A stretch of DNA of 64,000 nt from Aquibium carbonis (GTDB lineage Bacteria > Pseudomonadota > Alphaproteobacteria > Rhizobiales > Rhizobiaceae). Below are positions 1 to 8,016 of the stretch, in pieces. The notes under the pieces are model-generated. The model did not search any database. It saw only the letters and a program-made list of their open reading frames with translations, and was not told the DNA's origin. Numbering within the stretch: position 1 is the stretch's first letter; every line of letters begins with the position of its first letter. A program made the position numbers and the translations under genes. The stretch covers positions 1-64,000 of the forward strand of contig NZ_RWKW01000002.1 in NCBI RefSeq assembly GCF_003970795.1, written 5' to 3'.

Positions 1-370
1 GTTCGGGACGCACGACCGGTTCGGGACGCGGCGCGGGTTCCGGCGAAGCCTGGGGCAGCGCCGCGGTCTGGACTTCGCGCGGTTTCGGGTCCGGGGTCGG
101 CGGCGCCTGGGTGTCCTGCGAATTCTCGCCGAACCGCTGCGCGTCCGGCACGACAGCGGGACGCGTCGTCGGCCGCGGCGCGGGCGTCTCGGCGAGCGGC
201 GCCTGCTTGTCGCCCTCCAGAACCCGCGTGATTTCCTCGATCGGCACGATGTCGATCGGCAGCGACTCCACGTCGAGCACGTCATAGGGCTTCGGCGACG
301 ACAGCGACACCATGCCCGCTCCGAGAACGAGAACGTGTAGGACCGCGGAGGTGGCGAAACCGAAACGCAT
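1..370 (-). CDS. tolA: TolA-like cell envelope protein (partial, C-terminus outside window)
   Basis: N-terminal 123 codons of a TolA-type protein, which links the inner-membrane TolQR proton motor to Pal and TolB in the outer envelope. The start (MRFGFATSAVLHVLVLG) is a short cytoplasmic segment followed by one hydrophobic helix at about residues 5-24. After it comes a long Pro/Ala/Glu-rich stretch with repeated PAPRP and PEP elements, as expected for the periplasm-spanning domain II. The start lies 5 bases after the tolR stop, so the two are translated together. The gene runs off the window edge, so the C-terminal Pal/TolB-binding domain cannot be judged. Identification rests mainly on position after tolQ and tolR; sequence alone would only say TonB/TolA-like. 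Confidence 0.85.
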   Translation of the reverse strand, partial: MRFGFATSAVLHVLVLGAGMVSLSSPKPYDVLDVESLPIDIVPIEEITRVLEGDKQAPLAETPAPRPTTRPAVVPDAQRFGENSQDTQAPPTPDPKPREVQTAALPQASPEPAPRPEPVVRPE

Positions 371-375
371 CTGCG

Positions 376-828
376 TCAGCTGTCCTGCTCCTGCAAGGTA
401 ACAAGGCCGAGGTTGCGGAAACCGGCGGCCGAGATGCGCGCCATGACGCGCATCACCGTGCCGTAGTCGGCATTGCGGTCGCCGCGCACGTAAATGCGCT
501 CCTCGTAGCCCGTCTGGGCGATGGCCTCGAGTTTCGCCACCACCTCTTCGATCGGGATTTCGGTTTCCTGAAGGAAGATGCGGCCTTCCTCGTTGATAGA
601 GACGGTGATCGGCTGCGTCTCGGCGTTGAGCGCCCGTGCCTGCGTCTCGGGCAGGTCGATCGGGACCCCGACGGTGAGCAGCGGCGCGGCCACCATGAAG
701 ATGATGAGCAGCACCAGCATCACGTCGACGAACGGCGTGACGTTGATTTCCGATATCAGGACCTGCTTGCGGCCGCGGCGTCTGTGCCCGCGTCCGCCGC
801 CGCCGCTCGTTCCAACCGACATGCCCAT
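376..828 (-). CDS. tolR: TolR, ExbD/TolR-family proton channel subunit
   Basis: 150-residue inner-membrane protein of the Tol-Pal system, which uses proton flow through TolQ-TolR to drive outer-membrane constriction at division. A basic N-terminal segment (residues 16-22) precedes the single transmembrane helix. The helix carries the family signature INVTPFVDVMLVLLIIFMV (residues 28-46); Asp35 is the expected proton-carrying residue. The rest is the periplasmic domain. Two ATGs lie within three codons (828 and 822); the first is used here. Length is normal for the family. The gene follows tolQ after 15 bases and precedes tolA by 5 bases, so all three are one transcription unit. Confidence 0.96.
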   Translation of the reverse strand: MGMSVGTSGGGGRGHRRRGRKQVLISEINVTPFVDVMLVLLIIFMVAAPLLTVGVPIDLPETQARALNAETQPITVSINEEGRIFLQETEIPIEEVVAKLEAIAQTGYEERIYVRGDRNADYGTVMRVMARISAAGFRNLGLVTLQEQDS

Positions 829-843
829 GGCGTGCTTACTCCG

Positions 844-1560
844 TCAGGCGCGTTGCGCGACCTTTTCATCGATCTGCCGCGACAATATGGCGGAGAACTC
901 GTCTGCGAAGCCTTCCATCCGAGCCCCCAGTCTGCCCGCGTCGGATGACAGCTTGTTGTAGGCGATCACCGCCGGAATGGCGGCCAGGAGCCCGATCGCG
1001 GTGGCAAGCAGGGCCTCGGCGATACCGGGCGCCACCACCGCGAGGCTGGTGGATTTCGATCCGGCGATGGCCTGGAACGAGGTCATGATGCCGACCACGG
1101 TGCCGAAGAGGCCGATGAAGGGTGCGGCAGAGCCGATCGTGGCCAGAAATCCGAGACGGCCTTCCAGCTTTTCCATCTCGCGCGTCAGCGCGAGGTCCAT
1201 CGCCTTGTCGATGCGCGTCTGCAAACCCATCGGGGCGCGCGCACCCTTCTCGAAGCTCTTCTTCCATTCGCGCATGGCCGCAACGAAGATGGAGCCCATG
1301 CCGCTGGTGCTGCGATCCGCCAAGGTCCGGTACAGATCCTCGAGCGACTGCCCCGACCAGAAGGTCTTTTCGAACCGGTTGAGCGCGGTCTTCATCCGGC
1401 CGAAGGCAATGACCTTGTCGATGATGATCGCCCAGGTCCAGACCGATGCGAGAAGTAGCCCGATCATGACGAGCTTGACGATGAACCCGGCCTGCCAGAA
1501 GAGGGCCCAGAGCGAAACGTTGGCATGCGGCTCCGCGAGAGCAAGAGTTTCCATCGACAT
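844..1560 (-). CDS. tolQ: TolQ, MotA/TolQ/ExbB proton channel
   Basis: 238-residue membrane protein forming the ring of the TolQR motor. The N-terminal helix lies around residues 17-42. A long cytoplasmic loop follows, then two helices in the conserved C-terminal half (about 138-200), where the typical TIGSAAPFIGLFGTVVGIM segment is visible. Length fits TolQ. The start follows AGGACAGG; a second ATG two codons later is also possible. It is the first tol gene after a 212-base gap from ybgC, so it probably has its own promoter; see the CtrA-like site at 1736-1754. Confidence 0.96.
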   Translation of the reverse strand: MSMETLALAEPHANVSLWALFWQAGFIVKLVMIGLLLASVWTWAIIIDKVIAFGRMKTALNRFEKTFWSGQSLEDLYRTLADRSTSGMGSIFVAAMREWKKSFEKGARAPMGLQTRIDKAMDLALTREMEKLEGRLGFLATIGSAAPFIGLFGTVVGIMTSFQAIAGSKSTSLAVVAPGIAEALLATAIGLLAAIPAVIAYNKLSSDAGRLGARMEGFADEFSAILSRQIDEKVAQRA

Positions 1561-1772
1561 CCTGTCCTATGGTGTGTTCGGCGCCCCGGCCGGCAAGCCT
1601 GCAGTTCCAGGAGGCCTTCCCCGAGACGTGCCAGCGTCGGCCGACTGCGCCATCCGGGGGTTTATCCGGTGAATCTTGGTCAAACGAAGGCGTTGGCAGT
1701 CACCTGCATTTTCGTGAAGGAATTCATGAATGATTATGGTTAATCATTCGTTAGGAAGCACAGCCTCCGGGA
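1561..1772. other. Gene-free spacer between ybgC and tolQ
   Basis: 212 bases without a credible gene. This is unusually long for the ybgC-tolQ junction and AT-richer than its surroundings near 1715-1750. It contains an 8-base inverted repeat (1728-1735 and 1742-1749) overlapping a CtrA-like motif. Probably the tolQRA promoter region. Confidence 0.6.
1736..1754 (-). promoter_or_regulatory. Candidate CtrA-binding site upstream of tolQ
   Basis: Read on the minus strand, the site is CTAA, seven bases, then TTAACCAT. The alphaproteobacterial cell-cycle regulator CtrA recognises TTAA-N7-TTAAC, and TTAACCAT is its known half-site. One base of the first half differs. The site lies about 176 bases before the tolQ start. 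An 8-base perfect inverted repeat (1728-1735/1742-1749) overlaps it. Whether it is bound is inference. Confidence 0.45.
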
Positions 1773-2234
1773 TCAATCCCCCGTGGGCAGGAAACGTCCG
1801 ATCCACTCCCGGGGGAATCGCCGTGGCCTGCCGCTGGCGGAGATGATCGCCGCCTCCACCCGGGCCTCGATCAACACGTCCTCGCCACGGCGGATGCGCT
1901 GCGCCATCACGATGCGGGCGCCCGAAATCTCCGCCGTTCTGGTCTCGATCGTCAGCACGTCGTCCATCCGGGCGGGGCTGCGGAAGTCGATCTCCATCCG
2001 CCGGACCACCCAGACGATCCGTTCGCCATGCGCGCCCTCGGCCAGTTCGGTATGGTGCACGCCGCACAGCCGCAGATAGTCCGAACGGCCCCGCTCCAGG
2101 AACTCGAGGTAGCGGGCGTGATAGACCAGACCGGAAAAATCCGTGTCGGCATAATAGACCCGCGCCGACAGGCGGTGCCCCTCCTGCGTCAATTCGCCCG
2201 ACAGCCCGGTCTCGCGTTCACCATGATCGGCCAT
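1773..2234 (-). CDS. ybgC: YbgC-type acyl-CoA thioesterase (tol-pal associated)
   Basis: 153-residue hot-dog-fold thioesterase that hydrolyses short-chain or malonyl-type acyl-CoA and is traditionally encoded first in tol-pal operons. The signature VYYADTDFSGLVYHARYLEF (residues 26-45) contains the catalytic Asp region of the 4-hydroxybenzoyl-CoA thioesterase-like family. I start at 2234 (MADHGE), which has GGAAAG seven bases upstream. A longer frame to 2303 exists but would cross the start of the divergent glycosidase gene. A 212-base spacer separates it from tolQ, so it need not be strictly co-transcribed with the tol genes. Confidence 0.92.
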   Translation of the reverse strand: MADHGERETGLSGELTQEGHRLSARVYYADTDFSGLVYHARYLEFLERGRSDYLRLCGVHHTELAEGAHGERIVWVVRRMEIDFRSPARMDDVLTIETRTAEISGARIVMAQRIRRGEDVLIEARVEAAIISASGRPRRFPREWIGRFLPTGD

Positions 2235-2275
2235 CGTGCTTTCCTTCGCCGGTCGGCTCTGCCATTCGTTCCGCC

Positions 2276-3562
2276 ATGCGGCGCTTCCCGACCTCGATGG
2301 CATTTCGGCCGGCCTCGATCAAGGCGCGGCTCTGTCGCGTGCTCCTGCTGGCGGCAATGACGCTGGCGGCCGTCCTGCCCGTTCACGCCGCGACCTTCGA
2401 GGCGCGGCGCGGCCTCAACCTCGACATCTGGGTGACCTGGCCCGACGAAAGCCGCTGGGGCGAGGAGGAGGCCCTTTTGCCCTACCCCGAATGGCGCCGC
2501 ACACTCGACGGAGCGGGACTGGCGAAACTCAAGGCCGACGGCTTCGACTTCCTGCGGATGCCGGTCGACCCCTCGCCCTTCCTGTCGCAGGCCTCCGCGC
2601 GCCTCCACGACCGGCTCTACGACGAGGTGCTGGAAGCCGCCCGCATGGTCAACCGCGCCGGGCTGAAGGTGATCGTCGACCTGCACCTCTTCCCCGCCGG
2701 CTCCAACCGATCGATCGGCATGGGCCAGGTGATGGACGATCCCGCGCTGTTCGACCGCTATCTCGAATTCGTGCGCCGCATGGCCACGACGCTCAGGCGC
2801 GAGGACCCGGCGATGCTGGCGCTGGAACTCATGAACGAGCCGGTGATCGACTGCGAACCGGGCGAGAGCCTCTGGCCGGAGCGCCTGCGCCGCCTGCACG
2901 CCGCCGCCCGCGCCGCCGCCACTCGGCTGACGCTGGTGCTGTCGGGCGGCTGCTGGGGCTCGGCCGAGGGACTGGCGAGGCTCGACCCGCGCGGCGTGCC
3001 CGACGACAATCTCCTGTGGAGCTTCCATTCCTACGCGCCGTTCCTGCTCACCCACCAGGGCGCAACATGGGCCGGCGACTTCATCCCACACGTCACCGGC
3101 CTGCCCTTTCCGCTGCACGAGGCGAGCAAGGCCGAACGCGACGCCGCGCTGGAAAAGATCCGCGCCGCGATCCGAAGCAATGCGCCCCTACTGCGCCGGG
3201 CGGGCCTGCTCGCCTATCTCGACGAACAGGTGGCGACCATCGACACCGCGCAGAAGCTGGACGCAGTCATGGGCGAGCCCTTCCGCATCGCCGCCGAATG
3301 GGCGGACAGGCACGGCATCGACCCGCGCGACCTTCTTCTCGGCGAATTCGGCATGATCCGCCAGGAATGGAACAATGCCTTCGTGATGCCGGCAAAGTCG
3401 CGCGCCGCCTACTACCGCGCGATGATCCGGCTGGCCGAAAGCCACGGCTTTTCCTGGTCGATCTGGGGCTATGGCGGCGCGTTCGGCGTGGTGGAGGAAT
3501 TCGACGGGCGGCCGGCGGAGGGCGACGTGCTGGAGGTGGTGCGGGGGTTGCCGACGCCTTAG
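2276..3562 (+). CDS. Exported glycoside hydrolase family 5 (cellulase-like)
   Basis: 428-residue GH5-type retaining glycosidase. Residues 1-39 form a signal peptide: basic start, hydrophobic VLLLAAMTLAAVL, and a cleavage site near VHA-A. The catalytic features of GH5 are visible: LELMNEP near residue 184, whose Glu is the acid/base, and LLGEFGM near residue 360, whose Glu is the nucleophile, plus WSFHSYAP in between. The substrate cannot be told from sequence; family members act on beta-glucans or other beta-linked polysaccharides. It is transcribed away from ybgC, 41 bases between start codons, and sits between ybgC and ruvB, which are neighbours in related genomes. An alternative start is at 2297. 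Confidence 0.85.
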   Translation: MRRFPTSMAFRPASIKARLCRVLLLAAMTLAAVLPVHAATFEARRGLNLDIWVTWPDESRWGEEEALLPYPEWRRTLDGAGLAKLKADGFDFLRMPVDPSPFLSQASARLHDRLYDEVLEAARMVNRAGLKVIVDLHLFPAGSNRSIGMGQVMDDPALFDRYLEFVRRMATTLRREDPAMLALELMNEPVIDCEPGESLWPERLRRLHAAARAAATRLTLVLSGGCWGSAEGLARLDPRGVPDDNLLWSFHSYAPFLLTHQGATWAGDFIPHVTGLPFPLHEASKAERDAALEKIRAAIRSNAPLLRRAGLLAYLDEQVATIDTAQKLDAVMGEPFRIAAEWADRHGIDPRDLLLGEFGMIRQEWNNAFVMPAKSRAAYYRAMIRLAESHGFSWSIWGYGGAFGVVEEFDGRPAEGDVLEVVRGLPTP

Positions 3563-3589
3563 TGTCGGGCGCCCGGCCCCATTGGCCCC

Positions 3590-4627
3590 CTACTCCTCCT
3601 CGAACAGCCGTCCCTGCACCACCGCCATGTTGCGCGGCGGTTCCAGGCCCATGTGCTTCCAGGCATTGGCGGTGAGCACGCGGCCGCGCGGAGTGCGCTG
3701 GATGAAGCCCTGCTGGATCAGATAGGGCTCGATGATGTCCTCGATGGCGTCGCGCGGTTCCGAGAGGCCTGCGGCGATGGTCTCGATCCCGACCGGCCCG
3801 CCGCCGAAATTCTGCAGGATCATTGAGAGATACCGCCGGTCGAGATTGTCGAGGCCGAGCGCGTCGACCTCGAGCCTGAGCAGCGCCTCGTCGGCGATGG
3901 TGCGCGTCACCGTCTCGGCGCCCGCCACCGTGGCGAAGTCGCGCACGCGGCGCAGCAGGCGTCCGGCGATGCGCGGCGTGCCGCGCGCGCGCCTCGCGAT
4001 CTCGGTCGCGCCGTCGTCGCTGAGCGGCAGGCCGAGGATGCGCGCGCCGCGCCGCACGATCAGCTCCAGCTCCTCGACGGTGTAGAAGTTCAGCCGCACC
4101 GGAATGCCGAAGCGGTCGCGCAGCGGGTTGGTGATGAGCCCCAGCCGCGTGGTGGCGGCCACCAGCGTGAAGCGGGCGAGGTCGATCTTGACCGAGCGGG
4201 CCGCCGGCCCCTCGCCGATGATCAGGTCGAGCTGGAAATCCTCCATCGCCGGATAGAGGATCTCCTCCACCGCGGGCGAGAGCCGATGGATCTCGTCGAT
4301 GAACAGCACGTCGCGGTCTTCGAGATTGGTGAGCAGGGCGGCGAGATCGCCCGCCTTGACGATGACCGGGCCGGAGGTGGAGCGGAAGTTGACGCCCATC
4401 TCCTTGGCCATGATCTGGGCGAGCGTCGTCTTGCCGAGACCGGGCGGACCGACGAAGAGCACGTGATCGAGCGCCTCGCCGCGGCCCCGCGCGGCCTCCA
4501 CGAACACTTTGAGGTTGGCGCGTGCCGCCGCCTGCCCGACGAACTCGTCGAGCGTCTGCGGCCGCAGGTTGGTGTCGACGTCCTCGCCGCGCTTTTCCGA
4601 CGAGATGAGGCGGGGGGATGTGGTCAT
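3590..4627 (-). CDS. ruvB: Holliday junction helicase RuvB
   Basis: 345-residue AAA+ motor that drives branch migration of Holliday junctions with RuvA. Walker [10 protein letters not shown] is at residues 60-68, Walker B VLFIDEIH at about 107-113. The C-terminal winged helix ends in [12 protein letters not shown] choose the ATG at 4627 (MTTSPRLIS), giving the family's usual length; an upstream GTG at 4660 would add 11 residues. The gene begins 74 bases after the vapC stop, so the toxin-antitoxin pair separates it from ruvA. It is likely still read from the upstream ruvA or vapBC promoter. Confidence 0.97.
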   Translation of the reverse strand: MTTSPRLISSEKRGEDVDTNLRPQTLDEFVGQAAARANLKVFVEAARGRGEALDHVLFVGPPGLGKTTLAQIMAKEMGVNFRSTSGPVIVKAGDLAALLTNLEDRDVLFIDEIHRLSPAVEEILYPAMEDFQLDLIIGEGPAARSVKIDLARFTLVAATTRLGLITNPLRDRFGIPVRLNFYTVEELELIVRRGARILGLPLSDDGATEIARRARGTPRIAGRLLRRVRDFATVAGAETVTRTIADEALLRLEVDALGLDNLDRRYLSMILQNFGGGPVGIETIAAGLSEPRDAIEDIIEPYLIQQGFIQRTPRGRVLTANAWKHMGLEPPRNMAVVQGRLFEEE

Positions 4628-4701
4628 GGCTCGGCTTTCGTCGATGCGGACGATCGCCACCGCTCGACCTGCGCTGCGCGTTTCGCTGCTTTCCAGCCCA
4701 T

Positions 4702-5112
4702 CTAGGAAGCGTCCTCGAGCAGTTTCATGGCGGGTAAGGCTTTCACGGCGTCACAGTCGAACGTGTAGGTGAAGTCACAGCCGGCCTCGGCGTTCAGTGC
4801 CGCGAGCAGGGCATCCTGGAACCCCGACCGGCGCCGCTGATACATGGACAGGGCCAGCGCCACGGCGCCCGAGTTTTCGATTTCGAGATACCTGATCGTC
4901 AGAAGATCGCGCATCGCCTCGCAGAGGGCCTGATGCGGCACCCTGTAGCGACTGCGCAGGACCCAGAAAATCTCCAGCACGGCCGGGATGCCGACATGGC
5001 CTCTCCGCTCTTCATCGAAGCTGGCCAGGAAAGCATGCGCCGTCGGCGACTGCCGAGGGTGATCGTTCAGCAAGGCCCGCAGCAGAACGTTGGCATCCAG
5101 GCCGAAACGCAT
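4702..5112 (-). CDS. vapC: PIN-domain ribonuclease toxin (VapC-type)
   Basis: 136-residue PIN-domain protein, expected to be a Mg-dependent endoribonuclease toxin. The acidic active-site residues are all visible: Asp6 ([10 protein letters not shown]), Glu46 (PAVLEIFWV), Asp100 (GFQDAL) and Asp119/Asp121 (TFDCDA). Length is typical. Its ATG overlaps the antitoxin stop codon (TGATG), a sign of translational coupling. The position between ruvA and ruvB is unusual. A housekeeping PIN nuclease is less likely given the paired AbrB-type gene. Confidence 0.9.
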   Translation of the reverse strand: MRFGLDANVLLRALLNDHPRQSPTAHAFLASFDEERRGHVGIPAVLEIFWVLRSRYRVPHQALCEAMRDLLTIRYLEIENSGAVALALSMYQRRRSGFQDALLAALNAEAGCDFTYTFDCDAVKALPAMKLLEDAS

Positions 5113-5396
5113 CACGCGGCTTCGTCCTTGTCGCCACGGTCGCCATCCTGACCTGCGAAATACTCTTCGACGGCATCCCGGTAGTCCGCCAGGCTCGTAT
5201 CCGGCATCGCATAGTCCTGCAGGCGCCCGAACAGGATCTCCACCGGCCTGTTTCGAGGAATGATCTCGTAGTGTCCATCGATGAGGACGAACTGGATGGA
5301 GTCCCCCGGGCCGACCCCGAGACGCTCGCGGACCTCGACCGGAATCGTCGTCTGTCCCTTGCTGGTGATGCGGGATTCGTAGGTCTTTGCCGACAT
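5112..5396 (-). CDS. vapB: AbrB/MazE-type antitoxin
   Basis: 94-residue antitoxin partner of the adjacent PIN toxin. The N-terminal half is a swapped-hairpin AbrB DNA-binding domain (SRITSKGQTTIPVEVRERLG, about residues 8-27). The acidic C-terminal tail (FAGQDGDRGDKDEAA) is the expected disordered toxin-binding part. I choose the ATG at 5396 because AAGGAG lies eight bases before it; the ATG at 5402 has no room for a ribosome site. Such antitoxins usually repress their own operon, and an inverted repeat overlaps the promoter here (5406-5432). Confidence 0.9.
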   Translation of the reverse strand: MSAKTYESRITSKGQTTIPVEVRERLGVGPGDSIQFVLIDGHYEIIPRNRPVEILFGRLQDYAMPDTSLADYRDAVEEYFAGQDGDRGDKDEAA

Positions 5397-5405
5397 CGCC
5401 ATCTC

Positions 5406-5448
5406 TCCTTACTTGCTTAATGATAGTAAGGAATCGACCATTTTTCAA
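5406..5448 (-). promoter_or_regulatory. vapBC promoter with overlapping operator
   Basis: On the minus strand, -35 TTGAAA (5448-5443), a 17-base spacer and -10 TATCAT (5425-5420) make a good sigma-70-type promoter reading into the antitoxin gene. An 8-base perfect inverted repeat (arms 5406-5413 and 5425-5432, TCCTTACT/AGTAAGGA, 11-base spacer) encloses the -10 box and includes the Shine-Dalgarno sequence. This fits an autorepressor operator bound by the AbrB-type antitoxin. The promoter lies inside the ruv cluster, so it may also feed ruvB. Confidence 0.65.
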
Positions 5449-5454
5449 CGCACA

Positions 5455-6075
5455 TCACCGCGCCAGCTCCTTCAGCCCGGCCCGGATCAGCTTCGCCGAA
5501 TCCGCGCCGTCGCCCGCGGTCTTCAGCGCCGCGGCAATGGCGGTCGCGGCGACGTCGCGCGAGTAGCCGAGATTGACCAGCGCCGAGACCGCGTCGGCCA
5601 CCGGCGCGGGCGCCACGCCTTCGCCGAGCTCCTGCTTCAGTCCCATCGCGGCCGCGGATTCACCGGTGTAGGCCGGCGCCTTGTCGCGCAGCTCGGTGAC
5701 GATGCGCTCGGCCACCTTCTTGCCGACGCCGGGTGCGCGGGCGACCATGGCGATGTCGCGCAGCGCCACCGCGTTGGCGAGTTCGGAGGCCGTCAGGGTC
5801 GACAGCACCGCCAGCGCCACCTTGGCGCCGACGCCGGGGACGTTGTTCTGCAACAGGCGGAACCACTCGCGTTCCAGCGCCGAGCCGAAGCCGTAGAGCC
5901 GGATCATGTCCTCGCGGACATAGGTTTCGATGTACAGGACGACGGCCTCGCCGATGCCGGGCAGTTTCGACAGTGTTCGCGCCGGGCAGTAGGCGACGTA
6001 GCCGACGCCATGCACGTCGACCACGCAATGGTCCTCGGCGATCTCGTCGAGCGTTCCCTTGAGCTTCCCGATCAT
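5455..6075 (-). CDS. ruvA: Holliday junction DNA-binding protein RuvA
   Basis: 206-residue RuvA, the tetrameric clamp that holds the four-way junction and loads RuvB. The N-terminal OB fold begins [12 protein letters not shown]. Helix-hairpin-helix motifs lie at about residues 70-130 ([29 protein letters not shown]). The C-terminal domain III (about 150-206, [13 protein letters not shown]) is the RuvB-binding part. The ATG at 6075 gives the usual length; longer in-frame starts only add unrelated residues. RuvC, often next upstream in relatives, is absent: a transporter gene lies there instead. Confidence 0.96.
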   Translation of the reverse strand: MIGKLKGTLDEIAEDHCVVDVHGVGYVAYCPARTLSKLPGIGEAVVLYIETYVREDMIRLYGFGSALEREWFRLLQNNVPGVGAKVALAVLSTLTASELANAVALRDIAMVARAPGVGKKVAERIVTELRDKAPAYTGESAAAMGLKQELGEGVAPAPVADAVSALVNLGYSRDVAATAIAAALKTAGDGADSAKLIRAGLKELAR

Positions 6076-6181
6076 CGAATCGATCCCGCGCGGTGGAGGA
6101 GTGGAAGCATCGCTGTACCACCGGGATGACGCGAAGGGCAAAGCGCGCGCCAATGGCGCGGCTGCCCTACCCGAAAGGTGG

Positions 6182-7411
6182 TCAGCCGGACAGGCGCGCG
6201 ACGGACGGCGGTTCGGGCAACAGCCGCCAGATCAGCCATGACAGGATGGCGATGAAGCCCATCGCCGGGATCACCGTCGCGGCGGCGGTCACCGGTTCGC
6301 CGATCATCGCCGCGGCCGTGCCGCCGACCAGCCCGCCGCCCATCTGCATGAAGCCGGAGATCGACGCAGCCGCCCCCGCGATGTGCGGAAACGGCGCGAT
6401 CGACGCCACCATCATGGCCGGCATGATGAAGGCGATGCCGAAGGCGAAGAGGCCGATGGGCACCATGATGGACAAAAAGCTCGGCGGCGCGACGCGCAGC
6501 AGCACCGCGAGGGCCACGCAGGCGACCGCGACGCAGCCAAGACCGAAAGGCACCAGCCGCGGCGCGGGCATGACCTGCAGACACCGCCGCACGATGAGCG
6601 AACCGGTGAAGAAGCTGCCCGACTGCAGCAGCATGCCGAGCCCGAACTCGGTGGGCGACAGGCCCACCCGATCCATCAGGAGAAAGGGCAGAACCGTGGC
6701 CAGCGTATAGAGCGAACCGACCGTGCCGGTGATGACAAGGCTGGACAGGACGAAATAGGGGCTGCCGAACAGCGTCGCATAGGACTTTGCCAGAGCGGCG
6801 GGCCGGATCCGCGAGGTGTCCCGCTCGACCGTCTCGCTGAGGCCGAACTGGACCACCAGAACCACGGCGATGCCGAGCGCCAGCATGGCCAGGAAGATGG
6901 CATGCCAGCCGGCCGCGATCATGATGAGGCCGCCAATGGTCGGCGAAAAGGCGGGACCGACTGCGAGCACGATGGCCTGCAGGTTCATGATCCGCGCGGC
7001 ACGGTCGTCATGGAAGAGGTCGCGGATCAGGGCCCGCGAGATCGCGATGCCGACCGCCGACCCCACGCCCTGGAAGAAACGGGCGGCGATCAGGATCTCG
7101 ACCGTGGGCGCGACCAGCGCCACCAGGCTGGCCAGCAGATAGATCGCCATGAAGCCCTGCACGACCGGTTTTCGGCCGAACCCGTCCGACAGCGGGCCGC
7201 AGACCAGCTGCGACAGCGCGAAGCCGGCGAAGTAGAGCGAAAGGCTGAGCTTGACCGCCGCCTCGGTGGTGCCGAAGGCATGGACGATCTCCGGCATGGC
7301 CGGCGTGTAGAGCGCCATCGACACCGGGCCGACGGCGACCATCAGCGCGCCGATGAGCCCGACGCGGCGTTCGCTCATCACGGTGGGCGGCACGGAAACC
7401 GGCGCGTTCAT
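6182..7411 (-). CDS. Bcr/CflA-type MFS drug exporter
   Basis: 409-residue major facilitator with 12 predicted membrane helices. The loop after helix 2 reads [13 protein letters not shown], the MFS motif A, and [16 protein letters not shown] follows helix 4, as in Bcr/CflA proton-driven multidrug efflux pumps. The substrate is unknown. The start codon overlaps the stop of the upstream MarR gene (ATGA), so the two form an operon whose expression is probably set by the MarR protein. Confidence 0.88.
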   Translation of the reverse strand: MNAPVSVPPTVMSERRVGLIGALMVAVGPVSMALYTPAMPEIVHAFGTTEAAVKLSLSLYFAGFALSQLVCGPLSDGFGRKPVVQGFMAIYLLASLVALVAPTVEILIAARFFQGVGSAVGIAISRALIRDLFHDDRAARIMNLQAIVLAVGPAFSPTIGGLIMIAAGWHAIFLAMLALGIAVVLVVQFGLSETVERDTSRIRPAALAKSYATLFGSPYFVLSSLVITGTVGSLYTLATVLPFLLMDRVGLSPTEFGLGMLLQSGSFFTGSLIVRRCLQVMPAPRLVPFGLGCVAVACVALAVLLRVAPPSFLSIMVPIGLFAFGIAFIMPAMMVASIAPFPHIAGAAASISGFMQMGGGLVGGTAAAMIGEPVTAAATVIPAMGFIAILSWLIWRLLPEPPSVARLSG

Positions 7412-7881
7412 GACGGCTCTCCCGATCGCGGCGCGTCGCCCTTCATCGTCGAGAGTTCCTCTCGCAACACCTTCAGCGCGCCGATGAGCTCGTCCCAGCG
7501 TTCGACGCCCATCCTTCCGGTCAGGTCTTCCCGCATCGCCGCGCCGATGGCGCGAACTTCCACCAGCACGTCCTCGGCCTGCGGGGTCAGCTGCACGAGC
7601 TTTGCGCGTCGATCGATCGGGTCGGCCGTCCGCGTGACCAACCCACGGCTCTCCAGCCGATCGAGATAGCCCGACAGCGTCATCGCCTCGACGCCCATGC
7701 GTTCGGCGAGCACATTCTGCCGCACGGTTCCGCAGCGCGCGACATTGGCCAGCGCTCGCCCCTCGCCCGGCGTCACGGCCACGCCCGCGGCGGCGATGCG
7801 TCTCTCCACCTCGGCGCGAAACAACCGCGCCACGTCGGAAATGAGGAACCCCAGCGTGTCGGAATCGAAGGGCTGCGACAT
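7408..7881 (-). CDS. MarR-family transcriptional regulator
   Basis: 157-residue winged-helix regulator. The DNA-binding core is about residues 35-95 (QNVLAERMGVEAMTLSGYLD, then RLESRGLVTR and a DRRAK wing). Such proteins usually repress a neighbouring efflux gene and release DNA on binding a small aromatic ligand. I start at 7881 (MSQPFD); a start at 7911 adds ten residues but would reach into the probable operator region. It overlaps the exporter gene by four bases, which points to local autoregulation. Confidence 0.87.
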   Translation of the reverse strand: MSQPFDSDTLGFLISDVARLFRAEVERRIAAAGVAVTPGEGRALANVARCGTVRQNVLAERMGVEAMTLSGYLDRLESRGLVTRTADPIDRRAKLVQLTPQAEDVLVEVRAIGAAMREDLTGRMGVERWDELIGALKVLREELSTMKGDAPRSGEPS

Positions 7882-7904
7882 GATCGAACCGGAACCGTTA
7901 ATGA

Positions 7905-7934
7905 TAAGCATGACTTATAATAAGGCGTACGTAC
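7905..7934. promoter_or_regulatory. Palindromic elements upstream of marR
   Basis: Two small palindromes are adjacent: CTTAT-A-ATAAG (7914-7924) and GTACGTAC (7927-7934). They lie 33-53 bases before the marR start and about 85-100 before the divergent peptidase gene. This is a plausible MarR operator and shared control region, but the repeats are short. Confidence 0.35.
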
Positions 7935-8016
7935 AAAAGACGCCTGGAACCGTCAAGCCCGTTGCGCGGTGCGCGCCACCGCCCTACATCGGGGGCCAGT
8001 CCCGAAGGAACCCTGC

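Noticed and set aside
4702-5402. Mobile element carrying the vapBC pair
   Set aside because: No terminal inverted repeats, target duplications, integrase or transposase were seen at either edge.
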